From Candidatus Melainabacteria bacterium (lineage in GTDB: Bacteria > Cyanobacteriota > Vampirovibrionia > Obscuribacterales > Obscuribacteraceae), in NCBI GenBank assembly GCA_003151275.1, contig PLXC01000026.1, forward strand, positions 1 to 64,000: a stretch of DNA of 64,000 nucleotides. The letters run 5' to 3'. The notes beneath the pieces were generated by a model. That model was not told the origin of the DNA, did no database searches, and saw only the letters and a program-made list of their open reading frames with translations. Both the position numbers and the translations under genes were made by a program. Position 1 is the stretch's first letter, and each line of letters begins with the position of its first letter. Below, one piece after another: positions 26,090 to 35,483 of the stretch.

Positions 26090-28288
26090 ATGAGCACTTG
26101 GCGCAGCGGTCAATCAATTGTATGGCAAGGGGCGATCCTGGTTTTTGTTCCGTTTTCTTTGGGTCTGCTTACTCTGGCCACGCTCACTTGCCTCCTCTAT
26201 CAGGCGGAAGTGGAAACGAAAAAGGAAGCCCAGCAGAGAATGATCAGCTCTATGACCAGTACCCTGTCTGCTTCATTGCTCGACAGTTTGCAGGCGCTTT
26301 CTTGCTATTTGTATTTTAAAGACAGCTCTTATCTGAGCAGATACGATCAGATAGCCAACGAAGCAAGCCAGACACGTTCTAAATTGGCGCAAATGGTAAG
26401 CGATCAACCTGAGCAGGTTGAGACTCTCAGGCATCTGCAAGATTTGCAGGAGAAAGCATTTAATAGCGGCAAGATCATCTGTGCTCTCGTGCAAAGGGGT
26501 CTCACCCCTGATTCGTTCTTCCAGCAGGGATCGATGATCCGCCAGTTGCAGGCAACGATCACTGAGCATCAAAACAACATAAATAGATTCCGGAAGAAAG
26601 AAAGCCAGTACGTTCATGCACACTCAGCCGATCCGATCTTATGGAAAAAAAGGGTTGAGTACTTCATGCTCTTTGCTGCGGTGGCCAATGTGGTGCTGAG
26701 CATTGGGCTGGCCGCATTCTATTCGCTCAACATCAAACGGCGGCTCGGCTTCTTAAAGGAGAATGCCGACCGTCTGACCAAGAACCGTCAGCTGATGCCG
26801 GCGTTATCGGGACGGGACGAAATTGCCAGGCTCGATTCTGCTTTTAGATTCATGGCCAAAACCTTGAAAGAGGTGGCTTTGAAGGAAGCGGCTCTCGTAA
26901 ACAATGCCCGGGATGTAATTTGTTCTTTCAACGGCGCGCGTCAATTCACAATGGTTAGTCCTGGTGCAAAGAAGTTGTGGGGATACTCGCCAGATGAGCT
27001 TGTTGGCCAATCGATTGACAAGATTCGTCAAAATGACGGCTCAGAGGTGGGCTTGAGCTTAGGAAATAGTGCACCTCCTGATCTGCCTCTGTCATTTGAA
27101 AACAAAATAAGACATAAGAACGGATCCATTGTGAATATGTTGTGGTCCGCGCGCTGGTCTCAGGCAGAAGAGTCCTATTTTTGTGTCGTTCATGATATTA
27201 CGGATCGGAAGATAGCTGAGGATTTGCTTCGTGAGAGCGAATCCCGGCTGCGCACGATCATGGAAAGCATGCCAGTGGCTCTTGTTATTGCGTCTGCTCA
27301 AGATGGTCTGATCAAAGCTACCAATCAGACAACTCTTGAGTTGCTTGAGTATCCTGCCATGGAACAAGTGGTGGGATGCTCACTGAGCAAATTGATTCCT
27401 GCGTATGAAGCAGACAGCGAAGATCCGCTCAAGATGCTGGAAATCATGTCGCTCTTCCCTATGGGGCGCCTGCAAGCCGTTAAAAGTACTGGCGCTGAAG
27501 TGCCCGTGCAGATCTCTCTGAAGCATTTTTTCTACCAGGGTGCTCCGTATATCCTTGTCACTATGCTTGACATGACGGAGCGCTACACGGCAGAGATTTT
27601 AAAGCAGGAGTTTGTCAGCATGATTAGAAATGATCTCAAGGAGCCGCTCTTGTACGTGCAATCAGTGCTTTCTACTTTTGCCAACGCTGATCGAAAACGG
27701 TTTACGGACAGAGGAAGACTGCAGCTGCAGCAGTCCGAGCTAGAGGCAGAGCGGCTCTTGTCGTTAGTGACTGAACTATTGAATGCTGAACAACCGCAAT
27801 CTTCTTTACACCCGAAGCTCGAGACAAAAATGAATTCTCTGGCGGCCATAGTCAATCGATCGATAGAGGCGGTGCGACTGCTGGCCGAAAAGTGCAAGAT
27901 CTCCATAGTTAATTGCACAGAAGAATGTTTGCTCAATAGCGATCACTCAAGGCTGATTCAAGTGCTGGTCAATCTTCTTGCCAATGCCATAAAATTTTCG
28001 CCGCCAAACAGCACAATTACCGTTATGAGCGCCACGACCGACCGGTGGATCGAGCTGCGCGTTATCGATCAAGGCAGAGGCATACCGGCGTCACACAGGG
28101 AGACGATTTTTGACAGATTCGTTCAGGTAGAGTCCGCTGATGCAAAAGTAAGCCGTGGCATCGGTCTGGGACTATCCATTTGCCAGTCGATAGTCGAGGC
28201 TCACAATGGAACAATTGGCGTCGACAGCGAGGAAGGAAAAGGAAGCTCGTTTTGGCTCCGTCTGCCAATCACTGCGCCCGGAGGTTGA
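26090..28288 (+). CDS. PAS-domain histidine kinase lacking the phospho-acceptor His
   Basis: 732 residues from the ATG at 26090; an in-frame GTG at 26057 is possible. It has a transmembrane helix near residues 18-40, an extracytoplasmic helical sensor to about 190, a second helix near 192-212, a HAMP-like linker, two PAS domains (about 265-385 and 388-495), a dimerisation domain and an ATP-binding domain. The H-box reads FVSMIRNDLKEPL, so the His that should be phosphorylated is Asn (N514, codon AAT at 27629). The ATP domain looks intact: NLLANAIKF, DQGRGIP, FDRF and GIGLGLS. It is a paralogue of the next gene, whose defects are the opposite. Confidence 0.85.
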   Translation: MSTWRSGQSIVWQGAILVFVPFSLGLLTLATLTCLLYQAEVETKKEAQQRMISSMTSTLSASLLDSLQALSCYLYFKDSSYLSRYDQIANEASQTRSKLAQMVSDQPEQVETLRHLQDLQEKAFNSGKIICALVQRGLTPDSFFQQGSMIRQLQATITEHQNNINRFRKKESQYVHAHSADPILWKKRVEYFMLFAAVANVVLSIGLAAFYSLNIKRRLGFLKENADRLTKNRQLMPALSGRDEIARLDSAFRFMAKTLKEVALKEAALVNNARDVICSFNGARQFTMVSPGAKKLWGYSPDELVGQSIDKIRQNDGSEVGLSLGNSAPPDLPLSFENKIRHKNGSIVNMLWSARWSQAEESYFCVVHDITDRKIAEDLLRESESRLRTIMESMPVALVIASAQDGLIKATNQTTLELLEYPAMEQVVGCSLSKLIPAYEADSEDPLKMLEIMSLFPMGRLQAVKSTGAEVPVQISLKHFFYQGAPYILVTMLDMTERYTAEILKQEFVSMIRNDLKEPLLYVQSVLSTFANADRKRFTDRGRLQLQQSELEAERLLSLVTELLNAEQPQSSLHPKLETKMNSLAAIVNRSIEAVRLLAEKCKISIVNCTEECLLNSDHSRLIQVLVNLLANAIKFSPPNSTITVMSATTDRWIELRVIDQGRGIPASHRETIFDRFVQVESADAKVSRGIGLGLSICQSIVEAHNGTIGVDSEEGKGSSFWLRLPITAPGG

Positions 28289-30485
28289 CAATCTGGTCAG
28301 CTTTAGCATCGGACATAAAGGATTGATCATGGTCGGGGTGCCCCTGGCCCTGAACCTGTTCGTGCTGGCAGGACTTGGCTATTTGCTCAATCAAGAAGGC
28401 ATGCAGAAGGAACGGGAAGAAAAGGAGAGTGCGATCAGTCAGCGTGCCGACGATGTCAGACGGCTGCTTTTTGCCGCCGGTAATGCGTCATTCAAATATA
28501 CATTGCGGCGAGATGCGGCGCTGTTTTCGAAATACAAAGAACTGAGAAAGGAGATTGAGGACAATTACGATCAGCTGCGGCGCCTTGAATCTGACGATCA
28601 CGCGCACACATTGTTGCTTGAACACATCAATCTTTTGCAGTGCAGGGCCCTCAAGGTTTATGATGCCGCCGTGGTGGCAGTCCATGAAGGGCGGGATGGC
28701 TTTGACATTTTTCGGGAGCTTCAGCTATCGTACGAATTGCAGGCTCTATCAAAGCAATTTGTCGCAGAGATTGAGAAATTTATAGCGCTGATTGAAAGCG
28801 AGCGCCAGTCGGCAGAGTTACACAGAGACTGGCTCTTGCCCTTGAAGGCATTCCTGGCGGCGAGTGTGGTGGCAAACATTGCCCTCAGTATTTCTTTGGC
28901 TCTCTTCTTTGGTCGCAACTTTGCTGACAGACTGAGAACGATGATCGACAATACGCTGCGCCTGGCTGGTGACCAGCCTTTGAACCCAATTGTGAGTGGA
29001 AATGATGAAATTTCGTTGCTCGACACTGTCTATCATGAGATGGCCAATGTACTGAGGGAAGCCCATCGAAAGGAAAGGGTCTTTATCGACAATGCTGTTG
29101 ATATCATCTGCACGATTGACGAAAAACGCAAGTTCGCCGATGTCAGCCCTGCATCTGAGCTGGTCTGGGGGTATAGCCCAGCAGATTTAATTGGCAGAAG
29201 CGTTGCGGCTGTAATCTCAAGTGATGATCTGACAACCACATTCCCCGATCTCCACTCCCCCTCAGGCGAAACAGTTGAGATCAATTTCGAAAATCGGATC
29301 AAGCATAAAGATGGAAGGCTGATTGACATGCTCTGGTCGACATATTGGTCTTCAGACGAGCGCACCTATTTTTGCGTGGCGCATGACATTACAGTGAGCA
29401 AAGCGGCAGAGAACCTGCTTAAGGAAAGCGAAGCAAGAATTTTGGCAATTATTGAAAATCTGCCCGTCGGTTTGTTGATCCACGATCAAGAGGGCAATAC
29501 TGAAATGACCAACAAGAAAGCCGAAGAGATGCTCATGGTTGCTCGCGGTGATTTACTGGATCATAATGTCAGCTCTCATTTCGCGCCACGCAGACAGGAG
29601 ACAAGCGGTGTACCGCTCAATGCCCCTGCAACGAAATCTTTGGGACGCTTCGAAGAGCTGTCATGCATACGAGGGGATGGCAGCACCTTACCGATCGAGC
29701 TCCATATGAATGATCTTTATTACCAGGGGCAGCGAAAAAGTTTGGCAATCATGGTCGATGTTTCTGAGCGTTATCAGCTCGAGAATGCCAGAAAAGAGCT
29801 TGTGCACATGGTCAGCCACGATCTGAGGACACCACTCAATGCTCTTTATTTAATTATGGATTTGTTGCTACTTGGTGCACTGGGGCAATTGACGCAAGTA
29901 GAGACAGATATGGCGATAGAATCACAGCACGAGTTGCAGAGGCTACTTGCTTTGATCAACGGACTCTTGGACCTTGAAAGGATTCAAGCAGGCGCCCTTG
30001 AGCTGGAAAGAGAGGTTAACTCTTCGCTCTCCATTGTGAACGAAGCCATTGATGCTGTTGTCGATCTGGCCAAGAAATCGGAAATTCTTGTCACCAATCA
30101 TGCACGAGACTGCGAGCTGTTCTGCGATGCTAATCGGCTGATCGAGGTGATCGTGCTTTTTGTCATGGACGCGGTGCGGCAAACTCCATCTCCCACGTCC
30201 ATCAGTATCTTCGCGGATGAAACGGACGCTGGAACCGCGACGCAGTTCCAGGTGGTGTGCAAGCGTGAGTCTGAAAGGATCCGCACCAGCGACGATGCCA
30301 ATGCCCTGTCTGAGGCGCCGGAAAAGGAAATACAGACTGGCACCGGGCTATGGCTTGTAATCTGCAAGGGCATAGTGACAGCGCATAACGGCACGTTAGA
30401 GGTGCGCGACAATGATGCGTATGAAACCGTTTACGCCTTCAAGATACCGCTACCTGAATTGCTCAAGCCCAAGGAGAGAGGCTGA
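28206..30485 (+). CDS. PAS-domain histidine kinase with degenerate ATP-binding domain
   Basis: Up to 759 residues. The architecture matches the preceding kinase: helix near 41-62, sensor, helix near 218-240, HAMP-like part, two PAS domains, dimerisation domain. The H-box is intact, MVSHDLRTPLNAL, with H538. In the ATP domain the N-box reads LFVMDAVRQ instead of NLLxNA, and the G1 box DxGxG is gone (CKRESERIR). GTGLWL of G2 remains. ATP binding is therefore doubtful. The start is uncertain. ATG 28206 overlaps the previous gene by 83 nt, CTG 28293 has GGAGG 8 nt upstream, and ATG 28329 has AAAGGA 6 nt upstream. Alignment with the first kinase favours a start before 28329. Confidence 0.83.
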   Translation: MEQLASTARKEKEARFGSVCQSLRPEVDNLVSFSIGHKGLIMVGVPLALNLFVLAGLGYLLNQEGMQKEREEKESAISQRADDVRRLLFAAGNASFKYTLRRDAALFSKYKELRKEIEDNYDQLRRLESDDHAHTLLLEHINLLQCRALKVYDAAVVAVHEGRDGFDIFRELQLSYELQALSKQFVAEIEKFIALIESERQSAELHRDWLLPLKAFLAASVVANIALSISLALFFGRNFADRLRTMIDNTLRLAGDQPLNPIVSGNDEISLLDTVYHEMANVLREAHRKERVFIDNAVDIICTIDEKRKFADVSPASELVWGYSPADLIGRSVAAVISSDDLTTTFPDLHSPSGETVEINFENRIKHKDGRLIDMLWSTYWSSDERTYFCVAHDITVSKAAENLLKESEARILAIIENLPVGLLIHDQEGNTEMTNKKAEEMLMVARGDLLDHNVSSHFAPRRQETSGVPLNAPATKSLGRFEELSCIRGDGSTLPIELHMNDLYYQGQRKSLAIMVDVSERYQLENARKELVHMVSHDLRTPLNALYLIMDLLLLGALGQLTQVETDMAIESQHELQRLLALINGLLDLERIQAGALELEREVNSSLSIVNEAIDAVVDLAKKSEILVTNHARDCELFCDANRLIEVIVLFVMDAVRQTPSPTSISIFADETDAGTATQFQVVCKRESERIRTSDDANALSEAPEKEIQTGTGLWLVICKGIVTAHNGTLEVRDNDAYETVYAFKIPLPELLKPKERG

Positions 30486-30486
30486 G

Positions 30487-31506
30487 ATGCGCATCTATCT
30501 GTTATGGATGACCGGCTTCCTAGGCTCATGGTTTGTTGTCTGTGTGCCTTCGGTTTTAGCACTTCAAGAGCACTGGGCAGAAACGGCGATGGCTGCCAAA
30601 GCGGCGCTTGAGTCCCAGCGCTATGACCAGGCGCAGATTCTTTACTTTCAGGCGCTCAAAGAGGCCGAGACTTTTGGTGAGGATGACCCCAGGCTGACTG
30701 CAACACTGAGAGACACTGCGGACTGCCTCACACAGCATTCGAAGAACTATGTTTTGGCCGAGCAATTGCTCAAGCGCGAGCAGAGGATTTTGCGGCGACT
30801 GGGATCGGATTTCCCTGGTCTGGTAGCCGGTATGGATCTGTTAGGACGCCTCTACTATAAACAGGGAAACTATAAAGATGCCGAGAAGATGTTCCAAGAC
30901 GCACTGACGTTAAGCCCAGAAAGTGGTGCTGGTGGTGGTGCTACCAATCGCGACTGGCGGCAAGAAATGCTGCCGCGCCTTGGCTTGTGCTACCAGCGTG
31001 ACGGCAAGTATGATCAGGCTGAACGCTGCTTACGAAGCGCTCTCGCGGCAGCTGAGGCGAAAAATGAAGGCGTAGCTGGGTTGTACTATCCATGCCGGAA
31101 CTTGGCCAGCCTCTATTATGATATGCACCGTTATGATAATTCTATATTCTATTTCAAGCGCTGTCTGGCGCTAAGCGAAAGGAATCCAAACTGGGAAGGC
31201 TACAACGACGCCGAATCACAGGCATTGATGCGCATAGGTGAAATATACTCAGCGCAAAAAAAAGACAAAGAAGCTCTCAATTGCTTCAGACAAGCATCTG
31301 TGTTCGCGAGACGAGATCCGAATTGCGCAGAAACCCTTTTGCATACGCTCTATCCGTCTCTGGCAAAGCAGGAGCTTGGCGCTGGAAATTATTCCGAATC
31401 TCGCTCCGCGGCAAGTGAGGCCCTGACAATAGCGCAACGCAGAAGAGAAACTGCTCTGGTAAAGCAAATTAGCAACTTTCTTGCCACAAACAATCCTAGC
31501 CACTAA
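30487..31506 (+). CDS. secreted TPR protein of the kinase operon
   Basis: 339 residues from the ATG at 30487, one base after the stop of the second kinase gene, with AAGGAG upstream. A signal peptide is clear (IYLLWMTGFLGSWFVVCVPS, then VLALQEH). TPR repeats of the Kinesin-light-chain type follow, for example GRLYYKQGNYKDAEKMFQDA, RLGLCYQRDGKYDQAERCLR and NLASLYYDMHRYDNSIFYFK. It should act outside the cytoplasmic membrane, where it could meet the sensor domains of the two kinases. The 3' end overlaps the upstream part of the response-regulator frame but not its likely start. Confidence 0.8.
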   Translation: MRIYLLWMTGFLGSWFVVCVPSVLALQEHWAETAMAAKAALESQRYDQAQILYFQALKEAETFGEDDPRLTATLRDTADCLTQHSKNYVLAEQLLKREQRILRRLGSDFPGLVAGMDLLGRLYYKQGNYKDAEKMFQDALTLSPESGAGGGATNRDWRQEMLPRLGLCYQRDGKYDQAERCLRSALAAAEAKNEGVAGLYYPCRNLASLYYDMHRYDNSIFYFKRCLALSERNPNWEGYNDAESQALMRIGEIYSAQKKDKEALNCFRQASVFARRDPNCAETLLHTLYPSLAKQELGAGNYSESRSAASEALTIAQRRRETALVKQISNFLATNNPSH

Positions 31507-31537
31507 CATAGAGCGGCAATCTCAAACGAGAGAAAAA

Positions 31538-32227
31538 ATGGCCAAGGTTTTGATTGTGGATGATGACAAGTCCCTTTGCTCCAGTTTAAATGAATGGCTG
31601 AAGATGAAAAACTACACCGTTGAGATGGTGCATGCAGGCGATGATGCATTGGAGCATCTGCGCGCCTTCGAGTACGACCTGATCATCCTCGACTGGAATC
31701 TGCCCAACGTAAGTGGCGTTGAGATATGCCGGCAGTTTCGCTCTAGCGGCGGCGTTACACCAATCCTTATGCTGACAGGCAAGGGCTCAATCCACGAGAA
31801 GGAAGAAGGATTCTATGCCGGAGCAGATGACTATCTGACAAAACCATTCCAGGCGCAGGAGCTTGTTGCCCGAGTGCATGCGCTTTTGCGCAGACCAACA
31901 GCGTTTATCGGCCCTGTAATCAGCATCCGCAACATTGTGCTCGATACCAACAGGCGGCGAGTAACCCGAGACGGAACGGAGATCCAGTTTCAACCCATGG
32001 AGTTCACGCTGCTCGAGTTTTTAATGCGCCATCCTACACAGGTGTTCAGCACTGAGGCGCTGATGCGGCGATGCTGGGATTCGAATGCGGAAATATCGCT
32101 TGATGCGATCTACACTTGCATACGCAGGTTGCGAAGAAAACTGGATGTAGATGGCCAGCCTTCTTTGATCACCACCGTACATGGAGTTGGCTACAGCTTC
32201 GATTCGGATGTTGTCAGCGACAAGTGA
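31538..32227 (+). CDS. OmpR/PhoB-family response regulator
   Basis: 229 residues from the ATG at 31538, with GAGAGA upstream; an earlier in-frame start would overlap the TPR gene. The receiver domain keeps the acidic pocket (VDDD at 7-10), phospho-acceptor D52 in LIILDWNLPN, and the Lys in YLTKPF. A winged-helix DNA-binding domain of the OmpR type follows, with FTLLEFLMRHPTQVFS, AIYTCIRRLRRKLD and TVHGVGYSF. Such regulators bind direct repeats with about 11 bp period. Ten sites of that form lie nearby, so it is the prime candidate to bind them. It is the last gene of the operon. Confidence 0.93.
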   Translation: MAKVLIVDDDKSLCSSLNEWLKMKNYTVEMVHAGDDALEHLRAFEYDLIILDWNLPNVSGVEICRQFRSSGGVTPILMLTGKGSIHEKEEGFYAGADDYLTKPFQAQELVARVHALLRRPTAFIGPVISIRNIVLDTNRRRVTRDGTEIQFQPMEFTLLEFLMRHPTQVFSTEALMRRCWDSNAEISLDAIYTCIRRLRRKLDVDGQPSLITTVHGVGYSFDSDVVSDK

Positions 32228-32263
32228 TCATGCAGGCAAGTTCAGGCAAGCTTAGTTTCTTGA

Positions 32264-32530
32264 TCTTTCGATGGCGCAGCAGGACTGGGATTAACTTTCA
32301 ATTATGCGGGTGCCAATGATACATCATTTTTGCGCCATCTCGGAGCACCATATTTGGTATCACTTGATCTGAATAGATTAGAGGTGGACGATGCACAAGC
32401 TAAGGACCTCAAAAATTTGCTCGCTCGGCGCAATTTGAATATTGAAAGTACAGATATAGGCGATCCCGGTATGCAATATTTTAGGGATATGAAAGAGCTA
32501 CGCTTCCTGGATATATCAAAAACGATGTAG
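32264..32530 (+). pseudogene. leucine-rich-repeat protein remnant
   Basis: An open frame without a start codon encodes SFLRHLGAPYLVSLDLNRLE and GMQYFRDMKELRFLDISKT, typical of bacterial leucine-rich repeats. It has no ribosome site and stops after about 88 codons. It carries a degenerate copy of the GCACC-ATATTT hairpin tip at 32345. Confidence 0.5.
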
Positions 32531-32701
32531 TCGGCTATTTGTCCACAACCCACAAGAAGTGCAAGAAGTGCAGGTTTTTCCAATCAGCGCCACTGAATGG
32601 CGTCAAACGATGACCGAACATTCTTTGAGTATCGTTTGTACTGTTTTGTACTGGGTTTGTACTGCTTTTCGGGTGCCTCGAACCCGATGGCTTCCTGAGG
32701 A

Positions 32702-32732
32702 CGGACAGGATTTGGTCAGCTTCTCCTAGTAC
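32702..32732 (+). promoter_or_regulatory. regulator site plus -10 before the 32764 gene
   Basis: CGGACAGGATTTGGTCA at 32702-32718, half-sites 11 bp apart, then eight bases, then TAGTAC at 32727-32732 as a possible -10. The core is identical to that at 24467 apart from one base, but on the opposite strand and 8 kb away. Confidence 0.6.
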
Positions 32733-32763
32733 ATTGCAAATACAGACCCAAAGGAAATTCTCA

Positions 32764-33126
32764 ATGCAACAATGTGTGCGACTCGAAGACTGGTTTTTCA
32801 TCAAACCCAAAGGTGCGACTTCGGCTTCCGGCTATCTGAGAGGCTCTGTCTTTGGGCATCCACACATAGCAGATGGATCGACTATTCAAACCACTCTTAT
32901 TATGAGTATGGACAATTGCTCAGCTCAGACAACGAACACGATCTACATGCTGGGTCAGGCGCAGGCGCAAGCTGCCCTCAAGAAAGAAACTCCCAGGCGC
33001 ACTTTTTCTGTCGGGCTTGGGACTGGTGTTAACGTTCTTGTAGTCGCGATTAAGCGCGGCTGCCAGCTAGCGAATGGAGAGCGGTTCGGCTTGCCTAAGT
33101 TGCTGACGCAATTCAAAGCACAGTAA
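32764..33126 (+). CDS. hypothetical protein of the regulon
   Basis: 120 residues from the ATG at 32764 (AAAGGA upstream). It contains LEDWFFIKPKGATSASGYLR, GSVFGHPHIADGSTIQTTLI and a C-terminal basic stretch. The first half looks beta-rich. No family or signal peptide was recognised. Its promoter carries the direct-repeat site. Confidence 0.6.
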   Translation: MQQCVRLEDWFFIKPKGATSASGYLRGSVFGHPHIADGSTIQTTLIMSMDNCSAQTTNTIYMLGQAQAQAALKKETPRRTFSVGLGTGVNVLVVAIKRGCQLANGERFGLPKLLTQFKAQ

Positions 33127-33182
33127 GAAGACGGCGGCAAGCCCTCTAGATTATGGCGCCAGCCTGTGCTTGAATCACCATA

Positions 33183-33611
33183 ATGTATTACCCTGACTTA
33201 GCTACGGAATGTCAATTAGGGCAAAGCCTACACGTACGGGCCATTGGCTGGCTTGAACGAGGACAAGAGTGCAAGCGAGGAAGCATACCGAGCAATTTCT
33301 TCGATGCCCTTGCCAAGCAGTTAGAATCGGCGTGGCAACCTGTTTCCGCATGTGGTAGTCATTACTGTGACTTGTGCGATTCTCCAACCTATCCTGCCCA
33401 TACTGCGGCTGGAAGCCGGAACCTTTTCATTCCCACGGACACCCACCTTTTTATTGCGCCAGAGCTAGTTCTGCATTACATCACGCATCATCAATACCAA
33501 CCTCCGCAGCAGTTCATTGATGCAGTAATATCCTGCCCAGCGCAGGAGTCGCCAGCATATTTCAAGCTGATGCGTGAGCACTCATTAGGGATGTATCAAT
33601 TTCCAGACTGA
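33183..33611 (+). CDS. DUF7919-like protein
   Basis: 142 residues beginning MYYPDLATECQ, then HVRAIGWLERGQECKRGSIP. The opening YYPDL and the following AVGWL-like block resemble a family of uncharacterised proteins (DUF7919-like). A CxxC-type pair (CDLC) lies near residue 63. No ribosome site of note is seen. The first 12 codons and the bases before them are repeated, ending in a stop, at 38487-38541. Confidence 0.6.
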   Translation: MYYPDLATECQLGQSLHVRAIGWLERGQECKRGSIPSNFFDALAKQLESAWQPVSACGSHYCDLCDSPTYPAHTAAGSRNLFIPTDTHLFIAPELVLHYITHHQYQPPQQFIDAVISCPAQESPAYFKLMREHSLGMYQFPD

Positions 33612-33639
33612 TGGAAGAACCGCACCGCACCATACTTTC

Positions 33640-33777
33640 TTAATCCTCTTCTTCGGTTGGTATACCCGGTAGTTTCTTCGGTTTTGTTTCGACCGGCACG
33701 CCTAATTCAGTCTTTAGATGTAGCGGCTTGCGATCATAGGGTTGAACGGCAGGCAGAAACCGGACCGAAGTTTTCAC
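33640..33777 (-). CDS. short Lys/Pro-rich frame abutting the Tad-like gene, possible frameshifted tail
   Basis: 45 codons from a GTG whose bases overlap the TGA of the preceding gene (GTGA). It reads VKTSVRFLPAVQPYDRKPL and ends KKLPGIPTEEED. Composition is that of a real protein end. It has no ribosome site. Either it is a coupled small gene, or the preceding gene has a frameshift near 33775 and this is its natural C-terminus. Confidence 0.35.
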   Translation of the reverse strand: MKTSVRFLPAVQPYDRKPLHLKTELGVPVETKPKKLPGIPTEEED

Positions 33778-35348
33778 CCTGGAACACAGTACAGTTCGAT
33801 GGCAACGGCGAGTCCACCTTGACGGTAGCTTTGCCTGACTGGCGGCCGGGCATCGGCCGCGGGCTGTTCGGTCGCTGGCATTGACTGAAGCGCGAGTTGC
33901 GAAAACGTTTGTGGAATCTCCGCCGGCAATGGCTGTCCTCCATGACTGCCAAAGCTGTTGAGATCGGAGACTTCGTCTCTGACATCAATGCACAGCGAAC
34001 CTTTGCTGGCGGCGAGCACGTTGAGCGCCTGATCTCGTGATTGCCTATCGGCAATGGTTCTCTTGTTAAAGGCAGCGTGGTGAATCAGCCCCACAACGAC
34101 GTTGCCTGTAGAATCGACAGTGTAAGCCACAGCGAGATCAGGGCTGTCCTCTGGGCCTTCTGGTTCAAACGGAGAGTTCAATGCCGTCAGGATCGAAGTT
34201 AGATGCGCATGACCATTGCAGCTGCGCAGCCAATCAAACAAGGCTCTTCCTGTCGCTCTTGCCACTGACTGCGATAAAGCCGCATCTTCAACAAGGCGCG
34301 ATTGCCCGTTCGCCGGATAATCTCCGCAGGCAACAAGATGGCAGCATTTGGCACGGTTGAATTCCGGTTTGGATATGAGATCGCAGATTGTTTGCACTTG
34401 CGAAATCCGGCCTTGCGGCAGCGAAACGATCAGCGTACCGGGAGTGCAGTGGTTTTCTTCGCAGTACGGCAGCGCTGTGGAAGCAAAGGAGAGTGTAGAA
34501 AGTGAGCCATCACCGCTGAAGAGCCAGTGCTGAAGCGGCGCAGTGAATTCTATTTCAGTCTTGACCAGCACGCAACAAGAAAACCTTTTGCCGTCTGCGC
34601 CACGAAATCTGCCTGTATCCACAAGCCGCGTTTGGTTTGGCAAACCCGCAAAGAAGAAGCTGTCTGCCTTGACAGGTTGGTCGACAAACATACGATAACC
34701 GAGGGGATTATCATCTGGCTGTTTGGCTGTAATCTCAGGCTCATCGTCCAACCCCCCAAGGGATACTACGAACGATTTGATCTTTGCATGCCCCAACGAA
34801 ATCTCCGGCAAGTTTGCGAGCATACAATCGTAGGCTGATTTATATGGACTAATTTTATGGCCGTTCATATCCTTGAAGGTTTCTGCCTGATCAGCCTCAA
34901 CGGACCTGTTTAACTCCGCCTGTAGCTTCGAAGCCAGAGCCTTGTACTTCTGGTAGTCTTCTTCTGCAAGCTCGCCAAGCGTAGAATTTTCTAGCTTCAG
35001 TCCTGTCAACTTCTCGAGCCGCACATCGGCGACGATAGTATTGAACCCGGTGACAGGCAACGCCTCGCCATCTGGTGCAATCGTCGCGGCACCGAATGCA
35101 GGATGATCGCTGAGTGAGACAAATCCCCACTGCGGATCATCAATCACAATATTCGACAGAGTCTGAGCCGCCGCGAGCGCTGCGGCATCGGCAGCAGATT
35201 GCCCGCGATGGCGTTCTAATATATAGAGTTCAGCCGCCGACAACAAGATCACACAAACCAGAGTTATTAGCGAGACGGAGGCGCAGATGATGTAGAGCAT
35301 GTTAGCGCGTTGGTTGCGCGGTTTCATAGCTGCCATCTGACTGAGCAT
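33774..35348 (-). CDS. TadE/TadG-like pilus-assembly or secreted protein
   Basis: 524 residues, with GAGGAGGG 8 nt before the ATG. One N-terminal membrane helix (ASVSLITLVCVILLSAAEL, about residues 22-40) is followed by ILERHRGQSAADAAALAAAQ, the typical start of Tad-like proteins of Flp pilus systems. The remainder is exported. It contains several Cys pairs (FSCCVLV, YCEENHC, RAKCCHLVACG) that could form disulfides. No other tad gene lies next to it. The 3' end may be frameshifted. Confidence 0.7.
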   Translation of the reverse strand: MLSQMAAMKPRNQRANMLYIICASVSLITLVCVILLSAAELYILERHRGQSAADAAALAAAQTLSNIVIDDPQWGFVSLSDHPAFGAATIAPDGEALPVTGFNTIVADVRLEKLTGLKLENSTLGELAEEDYQKYKALASKLQAELNRSVEADQAETFKDMNGHKISPYKSAYDCMLANLPEISLGHAKIKSFVVSLGGLDDEPEITAKQPDDNPLGYRMFVDQPVKADSFFFAGLPNQTRLVDTGRFRGADGKRFSCCVLVKTEIEFTAPLQHWLFSGDGSLSTLSFASTALPYCEENHCTPGTLIVSLPQGRISQVQTICDLISKPEFNRAKCCHLVACGDYPANGQSRLVEDAALSQSVARATGRALFDWLRSCNGHAHLTSILTALNSPFEPEGPEDSPDLAVAYTVDSTGNVVVGLIHHAAFNKRTIADRQSRDQALNVLAASKGSLCIDVRDEVSDLNSFGSHGGQPLPAEIPQTFSQLALQSMPATEQPAADARPPVRQSYRQGGLAVAIELYCVPG

Positions 35349-35431
35349 TTAATATACCCTCCTCGCGATCGCGAAATTGAGTTAAGCGCAAATGTTTTTA
35401 TTGCCAAGCAAAAGGACATTTTCTTCGTGCT

Positions 35432-35481
35432 GCGACCAGCATCCCGTAGCACCATATACGGTGCTACGGGATGTTGGTCGC
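35432..35481. repeat. 50-bp near-perfect hairpin with GCACC-ATATAC-GGTGC tip
   Basis: The arms GCGACCAGCATCCCGTAGCACC and its partner ending GGGATGTTGGTCGC pair over 22 bp with a single G-T mismatch, around the loop ATATAC. It starts 2 nt after the stop of the beta-helix gene. No T-run follows on either strand, so it is not a simple intrinsic terminator. It is the best member of a small family in this window. Confidence 0.8.
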
Positions 35482-35483
35482 CC

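Noticed and set aside
35432..35481. Long hairpin as a normal intrinsic terminator of the beta-helix gene
   Set aside because: No T-run on either side; its tip links it instead to other hairpins in the window.
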